Origin: Hyphomicrobiales bacterium
Lineage (GTDB): Bacteria; Pseudomonadota; Alphaproteobacteria; Rhizobiales; Rhizobiaceae
DNA length: 64,000 nucleotides
Assembly: GCA_900469445.1 (NCBI GenBank)
Contig: UBXM01000016.1
Span: 1-64,000, forward strand
Direction: 5' to 3'
A model generated the notes under the pieces. The model was given only the letters and a program-made list of their open reading frames with translations. It made no database searches and had not been told where the DNA came from. The position numbers and the translations under genes are program-made. Shown piece after piece: positions 17,509 to 27,169 of the stretch; the stretch's first letter is position 1, and each line of letters begins with the position of its first letter.

Positions 17509-19188
17509 CTATTCAGCGACCAGACCGCTCCTTCTCAAGAGGGCAAGCAGGAGAAGTGGCAAAAGAGTGGTGATCAGAATGGCGATGAAGGCCATGGCCA
17601 TGCCGAGGCCGATCGACCCCTGCTCGAACTGCCGCCAGATGAAAGTGGCAATCGTCTGCATGCCGACCGGCGCAATAACGACCGAGGCGACAAGCTCACG
17701 CGAGGCAAGCGCGAAGACGAGCAGCATGGCAGAGGCAAGGCTCGGGAAAACCAGCGGCAGGAGGATGCGGCGGAAGGCAGTGATGCCGGAGGCACCGAAC
17801 ACCCGCGCTGCCGCTTCGAGATTGTCGCCGATCTGCTGGAAGGCCGCCGTCGAATATCGCATCGTCTGCGGTAAGAGGATGCAGCAATAGGCGAGAAGCA
17901 GGATGAACGGCGTATTGTAAGGCGTCGCCGGCAACCACGGCATGTTCCACGCCAGGATCAGGCCGACGGCGACAACGATGCCCGGCAGCGCGTTCGGAAT
18001 GATCGTCAGACTGTCGATCGCCAACCGGCCGCGGATTTTCGTCTTCACCACCGTATAGGCGGCCGTGACGCCGATCAGGCCGGTAATCAGCGCCGTGCCG
18101 ATGCCGAGCGAGAAACTGTTGGCCAGCGCACCGAGTGCGCCTGCACTGTTCTGGAACACCGAGAGGAAATTGTCGAAACTCATATTGTCGAGCGCAAGCC
18201 CGCCGGAAATCGTCCGCGACATGGCGGTGGCGAGGATCGATAGAAGCGGCACGCCGGTCGCAAGGAAGGACACGATGATGAATGCCGCCAATACCGGCCA
18301 TTTCATCACCCCGAGCGGCCGCTTGTCCTTGGCGGTAGGCTTGCCGTTGACCGTCTGATAGGAACGTCGCGACAGGATCCAGCGCTGGCCGAGGAACGTC
18401 AGAAGCGAAAGCCCCACCAGCAGCAGCGACATGATCGAGGCGCCCGGCAGGTCGATCGGCCAGTCGGAAATGCGAAGATCGATGCCCGTGACCAGAACCT
18501 GGAAGCCGGCACGGCGTCCGAGTGCGGCCGGCGTGCCGTATTCCTCGATCGCCGCGGCAAAGACCAGCATCAGGCTGGCAGCCAGACCCGGCGCGGAAAG
18601 CGGCAGCGTGATCCGCCAAAAGGCGCGCGCCGGCGTAGCACCAAATACCCGGCCGACATCCGCATAACGCGCACCCACCGCTTCCACCGTGCGCGACACG
18701 GCAAAATAGACGACCGGAAACGTGTTGAACGCCATGACCATGGTCATGCCGGCAAGCGAAAACAGGAAGGACGCGAGGTTGAAGCCCAGCAACTGCTGCA
18801 GATATCCCCGCGGCTGCAGCGTCATGATCCAGCCGAGCGTGGCGATATAGGGCGGGATCATGAAGGGCACGAGCAAAAGCACGTCGAACAGCGCCGCCCC
18901 CGGCACGCGGTAAAGCGCGCGGAACACGCCAAGCGGCACCGCCACGACCGCAGAGGCCAGCACGACGCAGCAGCCGAGCAGGATCGTGTTACCGGCCATG
19001 CCGATCAGCGCGCCGTCATTCAGCGTGGTAACGAAGGAGGAGAAGGGATTGGCAAACGAGCCTTGGCCAAGCTCGGGGAAAATGCCCTGCATGACGACAG
19101 CGGCAAACGGAACGGCGACGACCAGAAGCAGTCCCGCAATCGCCAGCCATGCGGCCGGGGCCTGTCCGCCAACGCTTTTTGCCGCCAT
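17509..19188 (-). CDS. Ferric-type ABC transporter, double permease
   Basis: A 559-residue membrane protein made of two fused binding-protein-dependent permease domains (about 12 transmembrane helices), as in FbpB/AfuB. Each half has an EAA-like loop contacting the ATPase: roughly EAVGARYADVGRVFGATP in the first half and DNLEAAARVFGASGITAFRR in the second. It is the last gene of the operon ATPase-binding protein-permease, following a strong hairpin after the binding-protein gene. The substrate is probably ferric iron or an anionic compound handled by the same family. Confidence 0.9.
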   Translation of the reverse strand: MAAKSVGGQAPAAWLAIAGLLLVVAVPFAAVVMQGIFPELGQGSFANPFSSFVTTLNDGALIGMAGNTILLGCCVVLASAVVAVPLGVFRALYRVPGAALFDVLLLVPFMIPPYIATLGWIMTLQPRGYLQQLLGFNLASFLFSLAGMTMVMAFNTFPVVYFAVSRTVEAVGARYADVGRVFGATPARAFWRITLPLSAPGLAASLMLVFAAAIEEYGTPAALGRRAGFQVLVTGIDLRISDWPIDLPGASIMSLLLVGLSLLTFLGQRWILSRRSYQTVNGKPTAKDKRPLGVMKWPVLAAFIIVSFLATGVPLLSILATAMSRTISGGLALDNMSFDNFLSVFQNSAGALGALANSFSLGIGTALITGLIGVTAAYTVVKTKIRGRLAIDSLTIIPNALPGIVVAVGLILAWNMPWLPATPYNTPFILLLAYCCILLPQTMRYSTAAFQQIGDNLEAAARVFGASGITAFRRILLPLVFPSLASAMLLVFALASRELVASVVIAPVGMQTIATFIWRQFEQGSIGLGMAMAFIAILITTLLPLLLLALLRRSGLVAE

Positions 19189-19274
19189 GGTTCAGTCCTT
19201 CATGTCCTATCGCAGCATTCTTCAAACCATCGGATCGGTGACTTTAAGAATGATACGCGACGTAAACGGAAAGA

Positions 19275-19302
19275 CGCCGCCTGCCCCGAAGGACAGGCGA
19301 CG
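19275..19302 (-). terminator. Intercistronic hairpin after binding-protein gene
   Basis: A long GC-rich stem-loop (19275-19286 pairing with 19291-19302 with two mismatches) closed by a TTCG-type tetraloop on the minus strand lies 12 bases after the stop of the solute-binding protein. It has no T-tract, so it more likely stabilises the upstream mRNA or attenuates transcription so that the binding protein exceeds the permease. Confidence 0.7.
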
Positions 19303-19314
19303 CCTGAGAGAAAA

Positions 19315-20274
19315 TTACTTGCCACCAAAAATCTTGGTGATCTCGCCGAGCGTTTCCTTGCGCTTGCCGTAGACGGCAGCGTTGTCGAACTTCAGGAGCT
19401 TCAGGTCGCTGATCAGCGGACGGTCGGCCGCAACGTCGGAGCGGGCCGGCATCAGCATCTGGGCGGCAACCATCTTCTGGCCGGCGTCGGACAGCATGTA
19501 GTCGATGAACTTCTTGGCCTCGTCCTGGTTCTTCGACCAGTTGAGGATCATCGCCGGACGCGGCGCAATGACCGTACCGGAAGCCGGGAAGACGACTTCG
19601 ACGCTTTCGCCCTTCTTGGCGGCGGCAAGCGTGATGTAGTCGACTGCGCCGAAGACGGCAGCCTTGGCACCCTGCAGGACAGGGTTCAGAGCTTCGGCAT
19701 TGGCGCCGGCAATGATCGCGCCATTGGCCTGCAGGTCCTTGAACAGCTTGAAATCGTCCTGGCCGGCAAGCGCTGCCGTCAGTTCGAAGGACGAGCCGGA
19801 CTGTGCCGGGTCGGGAATGTTGACCATGTCCTTGTATTCCGGCTTGGTCAGGTCAGCCCAATCGGAAGGTTTCGGCGTGCCGCTCTTGGTGTTCCAGGCG
19901 ATGCCGAGAGCCGAAATGCCCTGTGCGACGGCATAGTCGGACTTGAGGAAATCCGGAACCTTGGCAGCGTTGGGGCTGGAATACTTGACCAGCCAGCCGC
20001 GCTTTTCGAAATCGCTCGCGGTATCCCAGGAAGCCGAGATCAGAACGTCGACGACCGGATTGGAAGCTTCCGCTTCGATACGGGCCATGACCTTGCCGGT
20101 CGTTGCCTGGAAGACATTGACCTTGATGCCGGTTTCCTTGGTGAAACCTTCCGACATCTTGTCGATCAGGCTCTGCGGACCGGCGGTGTAGACGGTGATG
20201 TCGGCATGCGCGACGCCGGCCATCAGAACGGCGGCAACGGCACCAAGTGTAATGCTCTTCAACGACTTGAACAT
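19315..20274 (-). CDS. Ferric-type ABC transporter, periplasmic binding protein
   Basis: A 319-residue family 1 solute-binding protein. The start at MFKSLKSITLGAVAAVLM gives a clean signal peptide ending GVAHA, with AGGAG before the ATG; the longer open frame to 20373 is rejected because it would overlap the ATPase gene and mask the signal. The mature protein begins DITVYTAGPQSLIDKM, as in iron, thiamine and aminoethylphosphonate binders. The tandem C-lobe tyrosine pair typical of ferric-binding FbpA is not evident, so iron is not certain. Confidence 0.88.
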   Translation of the reverse strand: MFKSLKSITLGAVAAVLMAGVAHADITVYTAGPQSLIDKMSEGFTKETGIKVNVFQATTGKVMARIEAEASNPVVDVLISASWDTASDFEKRGWLVKYSSPNAAKVPDFLKSDYAVAQGISALGIAWNTKSGTPKPSDWADLTKPEYKDMVNIPDPAQSGSSFELTAALAGQDDFKLFKDLQANGAIIAGANAEALNPVLQGAKAAVFGAVDYITLAAAKKGESVEVVFPASGTVIAPRPAMILNWSKNQDEAKKFIDYMLSDAGQKMVAAQMLMPARSDVAADRPLISDLKLLKFDNAAVYGKRKETLGEITKIFGGK

Positions 20275-20302
20275 GTCCCAAAACTCCTGTTGGGGTGAAT
20301 GC

Positions 20303-21397
20303 TTATGGATGGGAATGAAATGGCTTTTCGAACCAGCGGATCTGGTCGAAATCGATGGAAAGACCGACGCCATCGCCAGGCTTGAGCTTGTGGCGGCTCA
20401 AGACCTGCAACTCGACCTGATCGGCGCCGATCAGCGAGACGGTCGCCAGATGTCCGTCGCCGCGGAACTGCGAGCGCAGCACCGTCGCCGCCAGACGATC
20501 CGGCTGGATGTCTCCGGGCGTGATCGCCGCGACCGGGATTAGGATACGGCTGTTATCGGCGCGCGCTTCGTCAGCGCGCATCAGCGCAACGTCACCACCG
20601 CGGAAAACCCAGCAGGCATCGCGTCTTTCCAGATCGGCAATGCCGCCCAGGCGCAGGAAGTCGGCCACTTCAGGCGTTGAAGGCTGCGCCACGAGTTCGT
20701 CCGGGGTCGCCAGCTGTTCGATCAACCCGCCGCGCATGACGGCGACCTGATCGGCCAGCGTCAGCGCCTCGCTGTGATCGTGGGTGACATAGATGGCGGT
20801 GAGACCAAGCGAGGCGATCAGTTCGGCCAGTTCGCCGACCATGTTTTCGCGCAATTCGCGGTCGAGATTGGAAAGCGGCTCGTCGAACAGGATAAGCTGC
20901 GGCTCGGCGACGATGGCCCGCGCGATTGCGACGCGCTGCTGCTGGCCGCCGGAAAGATCGCTCGGGCGACGGCTAGCATAGGCGGAAAGGCCCACCCGTT
21001 CCAGCGCATGCATCGTGCGTTTCTCACGCTCGGCACGGGAAATACCGCGCATCTCCAGCGGAAAGGACACATTGCCGCCGACCGTCATATGCGGCCAGAG
21101 CGCGTAGTCCTGGAAGACCATGCCGAGATTGCGCTTTTCCGGCGGAGCGAATGTGCCACTGGCGGCATCGGCAACCACCTGACCGGCAATAGACACCGAC
21201 CCCTTGCTGGGCGCCAGAAGCCCTGCGACCAGCCGCAGGAGCGTGGTCTTGCCGCAACCGGACGGCCCGAGCAGAGCAAGTGTCTTACCCTGCCCCAAAG
21301 CCACATCGATGCCTTTGAGCACCGGCGTTGCACCATAGTGCAACTCCAGTCCGGCCGCAGAGACGGCAACGTTGCTTTTAAGGCTGTCAATTGTCAT
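20303..21397 (-). CDS. Ferric-type ABC transporter, ATP-binding protein
   Basis: A 364-residue ATPase. Walker [10 protein letters not shown], the Q-loop [10 protein letters not shown], the ABC signature [15 protein letters not shown] and Walker [13 protein letters not shown] are complete. A C-terminal TOBE-like domain of about 110 residues follows and is typical of importers of the FbpC/PotA class. It is the first gene of the three-gene importer operon and ends 28 bases before the binding-protein start. A promoter-like sequence lies upstream. Confidence 0.92.
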   Translation of the reverse strand: MTIDSLKSNVAVSAAGLELHYGATPVLKGIDVALGQGKTLALLGPSGCGKTTLLRLVAGLLAPSKGSVSIAGQVVADAASGTFAPPEKRNLGMVFQDYALWPHMTVGGNVSFPLEMRGISRAEREKRTMHALERVGLSAYASRRPSDLSGGQQQRVAIARAIVAEPQLILFDEPLSNLDRELRENMVGELAELIASLGLTAIYVTHDHSEALTLADQVAVMRGGLIEQLATPDELVAQPSTPEVADFLRLGGIADLERRDACWVFRGGDVALMRADEARADNSRILIPVAAITPGDIQPDRLAATVLRSQFRGDGHLATVSLIGADQVELQVLSRHKLKPGDGVGLSIDFDQIRWFEKPFHSHP

Positions 21398-21433
21398 GGG
21401 AACCGGCGTCGGCAGAAGATGATGCCGGTTCCT

Positions 21434-21463
21434 TATTTAGCGTCCATGACACTCATGTGACAA
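21434..21463 (-). promoter_or_regulatory. Candidate promoter/operator of the ABC importer operon
   Basis: On the minus strand TTGTCA (21458-21463) and TAAATA (21434-21439) are separated by 18 bases, with the -10 box 37 bases before the ATPase start. The -35 box is part of the inverted repeat TGACA-AA-TGTCA (21458-21469), which could be a repressor site. It does not match the known rhizobial iron box closely. Confidence 0.45.
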
Positions 21464-21541
21464 ATGTCAGTTGCAAGACGACACTTGAGCGGAACGCAAC
21501 TCAAGGTGGATCAGGCAATAAAAACCGCGAATACCGCTCAA

Positions 21542-23629
21542 CTAGGCGTCGCTGCCTGACAATTCGGCCACCAGAGCCAGCCCCTTCTTCTTCAGCATTG
21601 CTGTCGGATCCGGCAGCTTGCCGCGGAAAGCCTTGTAGGTCACTTCCGGGTCGATCGAGCCGCCGACGGAATAGACATTGTTCTTCAGCTTGCGCGCCAT
21701 CACCGGATCGAATGGATTTCCAACCTCCTCGAAGGCTGAAAACGCATCGGCATCCAGCACTTCCGACCACATGTAGGAATAATAGCCGGCGGCATATCCT
21801 TCGCCGGAAAACACGTGCTGGAAATGCGGCGTCGCATGGCGCATGACAAGCGAGGCCGGCATTTTCAGCTCCGACAGGATTTCCGCCTGCACCGCCATCG
21901 GATCATCCGCCGGGGGACGCGTATGGAAGGCCATGTCGACCAGCGCCGACGAGGTGAACTCGACGGTGGCAAAGCCGGCATTGAAGGTGCGCGCCGCCAG
22001 AACCTTGTCCAGCAGATCCTTCGGCATCGGCTTGCCGGTCTCGTAATGCACCGCGTATTTCTCGAGAATTTCCGGCACCGTCAGCCAGTGTTCGTAAAGC
22101 TGCGACGGCAGTTCGACGAAATCGCGCGACACGCCGGTGCCGGAAACGGACGGATAGGTCACATCCGACAACATGCCGTGCAGCGCATGACCGAATTCGT
22201 GGAACAGCGTGCGAGCATCATCGAGCGACAGCAGCGCCGGCTTGCCTTCCGCAGGTTTGGCGAAATTGCAGACATTGTAGATGATCGGCAGCTCGCCTTC
22301 GGCGCCACTCTTCAAAGTCAGCTTGTGCTGCGTCTGGAAGGAGCTCATCCAGGCGCCGGAACGCTTGGAAGACCGGGCGAAATAATCGCCAAGGAAAAGC
22401 GCCTTCAAAGCACCGCTCTCATCACGCAGTTCGAACACACGCACATCCGGATGATAGGCCGCAATCCCCTTCAGCTCGGTCAGCGTGACGCCGAACAGGC
22501 GCTTGGCGACATCGAAGCAGGCCTCGATGACCTTTTCCAGCTGCAGATAGGGCTTGAGCTCGGATTCGGAGAAGGCGAAGGTCCGCTCGCGCAGCTTTTC
22601 GGCATAATAACGCCAGTCCCACGGCATGACCGGATGGTTCTTGCCTTCTTCCGCCACCAGCTTGCCAAGGCTCGCCTCTTCTTCCAGCGCCTTGGAACGC
22701 GCCTTGTCCCAGACCTTGTGCAAGAGATCGTTCACGTTATCGGCAGTCTTCGCCATCGTGTTGTCGAGCTTGAGCGCCGCAAAATTCTCGTAACCCAGGA
22801 GCTTCGCCTTTTCGGCCCGCAGCGCCAGCGTCTCGCGGACGATCGCGATATTGTCCCGCGCGCCGCCGTTTTCGCCACGCGCCACCCAGGCCCTGAACGC
22901 CTGTTCGCGCAGGTCACGTCGGGCCGAAAACGTCAGGAACGGTTCGATGATCGAGCGCGACAGCGTCACCATATAACCGGAAGCCTCGCCGCGATCCTTG
23001 GCGGCAGCGGCCATCGCATCGCGCAGGAAAGTCGGCAGACCTTCGAGATCGGCCTCCTCGGTCAGTTTCAGCGACCATTCCTTCTCGTCGCCGAGAACGT
23101 TCTGGCCGAACTGCGCGCCGAGACCGGCAAGTTTTTCGCCGATCGAAGAAAGCCGCTCCTGCTCGGGCTTTTCGAGCTTGGCGCCGGATTTCACGAAACC
23201 CTTCCAGTGGCGCTCCAGCACCCGTTCCTGCTCAAGCGTCAGGCCAAGCTCCGCCCGCTTTTCCCAAAGCGTATCGATCCGCGCGAAAAGTGCAGGATTG
23301 GTGCCGATCTTCGAATAATGGCGAGACATTCTCGGAGCGATCTCCCGCTCCAGCGCCTGGATCGTCTCGTTCGTGTGAGCGCCGGCCTTGCCCCAGAACA
23401 GGGAGGAGACCCGGGACAGCTCGTCGCCCGCGATCTCCAGCGCCACCACCGTGTTTTCGAAGCTCGGCGCTTCCGGGTTGTTGGCAATGGTGTCGATCTC
23501 GGCCTCATGGCTTTTCAACGCGACATCGAAGGCCGGTGCGAAATCCTCGTCGTTCAGGAGGTCGAACTTCGGCAGGCCCTGATGTCCGTTCCAGTCGACA
23601 AGAGCACGGTTGATGGAGGCGTTGGCCAT
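21542..23629 (-). CDS. M3 family oligopeptidase
   Basis: A 695-residue zinc metallopeptidase of the oligopeptidase A / peptidyl-dipeptidase Dcp group. The zinc site HEFGHALHGML (HExxH variant HEFGH) is clear, with the downstream glutamate helix region in the SRDFVELPSQLYEHW segment. No signal peptide is seen, so it acts in the cytoplasm on short peptides, including cleaved signal peptides. It is a single gene, diverging from the MarR regulator. Confidence 0.95.
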   Translation of the reverse strand: MANASINRALVDWNGHQGLPKFDLLNDEDFAPAFDVALKSHEAEIDTIANNPEAPSFENTVVALEIAGDELSRVSSLFWGKAGAHTNETIQALEREIAPRMSRHYSKIGTNPALFARIDTLWEKRAELGLTLEQERVLERHWKGFVKSGAKLEKPEQERLSSIGEKLAGLGAQFGQNVLGDEKEWSLKLTEEADLEGLPTFLRDAMAAAAKDRGEASGYMVTLSRSIIEPFLTFSARRDLREQAFRAWVARGENGGARDNIAIVRETLALRAEKAKLLGYENFAALKLDNTMAKTADNVNDLLHKVWDKARSKALEEEASLGKLVAEEGKNHPVMPWDWRYYAEKLRERTFAFSESELKPYLQLEKVIEACFDVAKRLFGVTLTELKGIAAYHPDVRVFELRDESGALKALFLGDYFARSSKRSGAWMSSFQTQHKLTLKSGAEGELPIIYNVCNFAKPAEGKPALLSLDDARTLFHEFGHALHGMLSDVTYPSVSGTGVSRDFVELPSQLYEHWLTVPEILEKYAVHYETGKPMPKDLLDKVLAARTFNAGFATVEFTSSALVDMAFHTRPPADDPMAVQAEILSELKMPASLVMRHATPHFQHVFSGEGYAAGYYSYMWSEVLDADAFSAFEEVGNPFDPVMARKLKNNVYSVGGSIDPEVTYKAFRGKLPDPTAMLKKKGLALVAELSGSDA

Positions 23630-23788
23630 AAGGAAATCCCTCTGCGGTTCTGAACTGTTGCTGGTCTACAGGATAGGTTGTCGAATGTATGGATCAAGTC
23701 CGACGAAGGGTAGCAGCGGATGCGATAAATCACACACTCGTGCCACCGCTGCTGCCGCTTTTCCGTTTGCGGCCAGGCGGAAAGATAG

Positions 23789-23801
23789 TAAGGCAACCTT
23801 A
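23789..23801. promoter_or_regulatory. Inverted repeat overlapping the MarR start codon
   Basis: TAAGG-CAA-CCTTA is a perfect 5-bp inverted repeat that ends on the first base of the ATG. It includes the AAGG that would serve as ribosome-binding site. A compact palindrome at this place fits autorepression by the MarR protein, but it is short and could be chance. Confidence 0.4.
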
Positions 23802-24298
23802 TGAGCCTTCCTGTCAAAATTTCCGATGAAGCGCCCACAAGCGATCTTCTAGGCCTGCTGATCGTCGATACCGCGCGGTCACTGCGGACAGCGTTTGAAA
23901 ATCGCATCAATGACGCAGGCCTGGGCCTGACCCCCGGCGAGGCGCGCGCGCTGATCAACATCGCCGATCACGAAGGAAGCCGCCAGCTCGACATCGCCTC
24001 ACGCATGGGCGTGGAACCGATGACGCTCTGCACCTATCTCGACAAACTTCAGGCGTTGGGACTGATCGAGCGCCAGAAATGCTCTGCCGACAGACGCGCA
24101 AAGCGCATCGCCCTCACCTCGACCTCAGATGAGATGATCCGCCGGATAAGAGCGGAGCTTCATGTCATCCTCGACCAGGCGACCTCCGGCATGAGCCCGC
24201 AAAGGAAGCATGACCTCGAAGTATCGCTTGCCTTGCTGAACAGAAATCTCGTCGGAGATTGCCCCTCCACCCCCTCGGGTGCCGATGAGAAGCGCTGA
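23801..24298 (+). CDS. MarR family transcriptional regulator
   Basis: A 165-residue winged-helix dimeric regulator. The recognition region reads QLDIASRMGVEPMTLCTYLDKLQALGLIERQ, and the wing holds DRRAKRIALT. It is followed at once by a Bcr/CflA exporter, whose open frame overlaps its end, so control of that exporter is likely. Ligands of this family are usually phenolic or other small aromatic compounds; none can be named here. Confidence 0.93.
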   Translation: MSLPVKISDEAPTSDLLGLLIVDTARSLRTAFENRINDAGLGLTPGEARALINIADHEGSRQLDIASRMGVEPMTLCTYLDKLQALGLIERQKCSADRRAKRIALTSTSDEMIRRIRAELHVILDQATSGMSPQRKHDLEVSLALLNRNLVGDCPSTPSGADEKR

Positions 24299-24317
24299 GG
24301 CGACCGAACCACCCATC

Positions 24318-25493
24318 ATGAGCGAAAGGCGCACGACCGTGCTCGGCGCGCTGCTGACCGCCATCGGCCCCGTCTCCATGGCAGTCTATACTCCCGCCAT
24401 GCCGGAGCTCGTGCGCGCCTTTGGCACCACGGAATCAGCCATCAAGCTCAGCCTTTCATTGTATTTCGGCGGCTTTGCCATTGCCCAGCTTCTTGCCGGC
24501 CCCGTCTCGGATGCCTTTGGCCGGCGAAAGGCCACCATCGGCTTTCTGGCAATCTATGTCCTGGGGTCGCTGATCGCGGCGCTGGCGATCGACGTAAACT
24601 GGATCCTCGTCGGACGCCTTATCCAGGGCATCGGCGCTTCGGTCGGCGTCACCGTTGCCCGTGCCGCCGTTCGCGACCAGTTTGTCGGCTCGCAGGCCGC
24701 GCGGATCATGAACATGATCGGTATCATACTGGCGATAGGCCCGGCTCTGGGGCCGACACTTGGCGGGCTTGCTCTATCCGCCTTCGGTTGGCAGGCAATC
24801 TTCCTGCTGATGATCGCCTTTGGCGGCGCGGCGCTGCTCGCCTGCATCTTCCTGCTGAAGGAAACGGCCGTTCCGGATCGTTCCCGCCTTAAGCCACTGA
24901 CGCTCGTGCGAACCTATGCCGGCCTCATAACCGATCTCCGCTTCCTCTTGCCCTCCCTCATCCTGGGTGGCTCGATCGGCGCACTCTACGCCCAGGGCAC
25001 CATGTTGCCCTTTGTTCTGATCAATGTGGTGGGGCTCAGCCCAACGGAATTCGGCCTCGGCATGCTGGCTCAAACCGGCTCCTACCTTACCGGCTCGATC
25101 GTTCTGCGCATGATCTCAAAGCGTATATCCGGCCCTGCAGCCGTTTCGATCGGCGTCGGTTTCTGCGGCATTGGCGGCCTGCTGATGCTCCTGTTCGTCC
25201 ATCTGCTGCAGCCGACATTTCTGTCGATCATGGTCCCGGTCGGCATATGCACATTCGGCATCGCCTTCTTGTCACCCCATGTCGTAACCTCAGGCCTTGC
25301 AGCTTTCCCCAAGGTCGCGGGCTCGGCTTCCGCATTGATGGGCTTCATCCAGATGGGCGGCGGTTTTGCCGGAGGGCTTGCGGCATCGGCTTTCACCAGC
25401 CCGCTTACCTCATTCGGCACTATCATCCCGCTTATGGAATTCACGGCGGTCGCGGGTTATCTCGCCCATCGCTTCATCAGCCGCAGGCAATAA
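24318..25493 (+). CDS. Bcr/CflA family multidrug exporter
   Basis: A 12-helix major facilitator of 391 residues counted from MSERRTTVLGALL. The motif AGPVSDAFGRRKATIG after helix 2 and the typical AVYTPAMPELVRAF segment after helix 1 identify the drug:proton antiporter group. In-frame starts also exist at 24279 (GTG) and 24285 (ATG) inside the end of the MarR gene, which would couple translation. The stop codon runs into the argG terminator from the other strand. Confidence 0.9.
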   Translation: MSERRTTVLGALLTAIGPVSMAVYTPAMPELVRAFGTTESAIKLSLSLYFGGFAIAQLLAGPVSDAFGRRKATIGFLAIYVLGSLIAALAIDVNWILVGRLIQGIGASVGVTVARAAVRDQFVGSQAARIMNMIGIILAIGPALGPTLGGLALSAFGWQAIFLLMIAFGGAALLACIFLLKETAVPDRSRLKPLTLVRTYAGLITDLRFLLPSLILGGSIGALYAQGTMLPFVLINVVGLSPTEFGLGMLAQTGSYLTGSIVLRMISKRISGPAAVSIGVGFCGIGGLLMLLFVHLLQPTFLSIMVPVGICTFGIAFLSPHVVTSGLAAFPKVAGSASALMGFIQMGGGFAGGLAASAFTSPLTSFGTIIPLMEFTAVAGYLAHRFISRRQ

Positions 25494-25496
25494 AAA

Positions 25497-25520
25497 ACCC
25501 CGCTGCGATGACAGCGGGGT
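25497..25520 (-). terminator. Rho-independent terminator of argG
   Basis: A 9-bp stem (ACCCCGCTG at 25497-25505 with CAGCGGGGT at 25512-25520) around a 6-base loop, followed on the minus strand by TTTTTTATTG. It lies 23 bases after the argG stop and just behind the convergent exporter gene, whose stop TAA it touches. Confidence 0.92.
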
Positions 25521-25543
25521 CTGACTTGAAACCGGAGAGCGGA

Positions 25544-26767
25544 TTACTTCGTCTGGTTACGCTTGGCCAGCGTGCGCAGGCGCAGCGCATTGAGCTTGAT
25601 GAAGCCGGCTGCATCCTTCTGGTCATAGGCGCCGTGATCGTCTTCGAAGGTGACGAGGGCGTCGGAATAAAGCGACTTGTCGCTCTCGCGGCCGGTGACC
25701 ATGACATTGCCCTTGTAGAGCTTCAGCGTCACTTCGCCTTCGACATGCTCCTGGCTCTTGTCGATCAGCGCCTGCAGCATTTCGCGCTCCGGCGAGAACC
25801 AGAAGCCGTAATAGATCAGCTCGGCATATTTCGGCATCAGCTCATCCTTGAGGTGAGCAGCGCCACGGTCGAGCGTGATCGATTCGATTGCGCGATGAGC
25901 CGCAAGCAGGATCGTGCCGCCGGGGGTCTCGTAAACGCCGCGCGACTTCATGCCGACGAAACGGTTCTCGACGAGGTCGAGACGGCCGATGCCGTTGTCG
26001 CGGCCATAGTTGTTGAGCTGGACAAGCAGGGTTGCCGGCGACATCTCGACACCGTTGATCGAGACGGCGTCACCCTTGCGGAAGCCGATCTTGATCGTGG
26101 TTGCCTGGTCGGGAGCGGCTTCCGGCGAGATCGTGCGCATATGCACGTATTCCGGAGCCTCGACGGCCGGATCTTCGAGAACCTTGCCCTCGGAAGATGA
26201 GTGCAAGAGGTTGGCGTCGACGGAGAACGGCGCTTCGCCCTTCTTGTCCTTGGCAACCGGGATCTGGTGCTGTTCGGCAAAGTTCAGGAGATCCGTACGG
26301 CTCTTGAACGACCAGTCGCGCCACGGAGCGATGATCTTGATATCCGGGTTCAGCGCATAGGCCGACATTTCGAAACGAACCTGGTCATTGCCCTTGCCGG
26401 TCGCGCCGTGAGCGATCGCGTCGGCGCCGGTCTTCTTGGCGATCTCGATCAGGTGCTTGGAAATCAGCGGACGGGCGATCGACGTGCCGAGCAGGTAGAC
26501 GCCTTCATAAACGGCATTGGCGCGGAACATCGGGAAGACGAAATCGCGGACGAACTCTTCGCGGACGTCCTCGATGAAGATTTCCTTGATGCCCAGCATC
26601 TCGGCCTTCTTGCGCGCCGGCTCGAGCTCTTCACCCTGACCGAGGTCGGCGGTGAAGGTGACGACTTCTGCATTAAGCTCGGTCTGCAGCCATTTCAGGA
26701 TGATCGAGGTATCGAGACCGCCGGAATAGGCGAGAACGACCTTCTTTACGTCTTTCGGGAGTGCCAT
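25544..26767 (-). CDS. argG: Argininosuccinate synthase
   Basis: Joins citrulline and aspartate with ATP to make argininosuccinate in arginine synthesis. The start at [20 protein letters not shown] gives 407 residues, the usual length; the open frame to 26857 adds unrelated sequence. The PP-loop ATP site AYSGGLDTS, the [14 protein letters not shown] segment and the [13 protein letters not shown] segment are all present. It is a single gene. A leader of about 110 bases upstream includes a TGGCGG/CCGCCA hairpin. Confidence 0.98.
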   Translation of the reverse strand: MALPKDVKKVVLAYSGGLDTSIILKWLQTELNAEVVTFTADLGQGEELEPARKKAEMLGIKEIFIEDVREEFVRDFVFPMFRANAVYEGVYLLGTSIARPLISKHLIEIAKKTGADAIAHGATGKGNDQVRFEMSAYALNPDIKIIAPWRDWSFKSRTDLLNFAEQHQIPVAKDKKGEAPFSVDANLLHSSSEGKVLEDPAVEAPEYVHMRTISPEAAPDQATTIKIGFRKGDAVSINGVEMSPATLLVQLNNYGRDNGIGRLDLVENRFVGMKSRGVYETPGGTILLAAHRAIESITLDRGAAHLKDELMPKYAELIYYGFWFSPEREMLQALIDKSQEHVEGEVTLKLYKGNVMVTGRESDKSLYSDALVTFEDDHGAYDQKDAAGFIKLNALRLRTLAKRNQTK

Positions 26768-26878
26768 GATGAATATGTCCGTCTGCGGGTGGCGGCGGAA
26801 ACAATTCCGCCAAAATTGGATCGCCGAAGTTTTTAGCGAGTTTCTGGGGCCGTGCAAGGGAAACCCGGAGAAACCCCG

Positions 26879-27169
26879 TCAGAGATGACGCTTCACGTTC
26901 ATGCGCTGGTGAAGAATGCGGATGATGACGAGGCGAGTGTCTGTCTGGCGGTAGATGACGACGTGAGATCGAAAGGACAGCGCCAGATAGTTTCGCTTTA
27001 TATCCGGGAGCATACGGCCGGACCGGTTCCCTTCTGCAAGTAGTCGGCACACATCCCGGAGTTCGAAAGTATAGGCTTCCGCCTTCTCGAAGCCCCAATG
27101 CTCTTCCGTGAAATCGTAGATTTCATCGATATCGGCTTCGGCCTTTGGCGAGAAGACAAGCGTCCTCAT
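26879..27169 (-). CDS. parE: ParE/RelE-type toxin
   Basis: A 96-residue type II toxin of the RelE/ParE superfamily. The start MRTLVFSPKAEADIDEIYDF, the LAEGNRSGRMLPDI segment and the C-terminal VVIYRQTDTRLVIIRILHQRMN are typical of ParE, which in studied cases poisons DNA gyrase. The ATG overlaps the antitoxin stop by four bases (ATGA). Chromosomal location next to argG and no mobile element nearby suggest a resident module. Confidence 0.92.
   Translation of the reverse strand: MRTLVFSPKAEADIDEIYDFTEEHWGFEKAEAYTFELRDVCRLLAEGNRSGRMLPDIKRNYLALSFRSHVVIYRQTDTRLVIIRILHQRMNVKRHL

Noticed and set aside
21815-23653. 612-codon open frame on the plus strand
   Set aside because: Antisense to the M3 peptidase gene; composition is that of a shadow frame.
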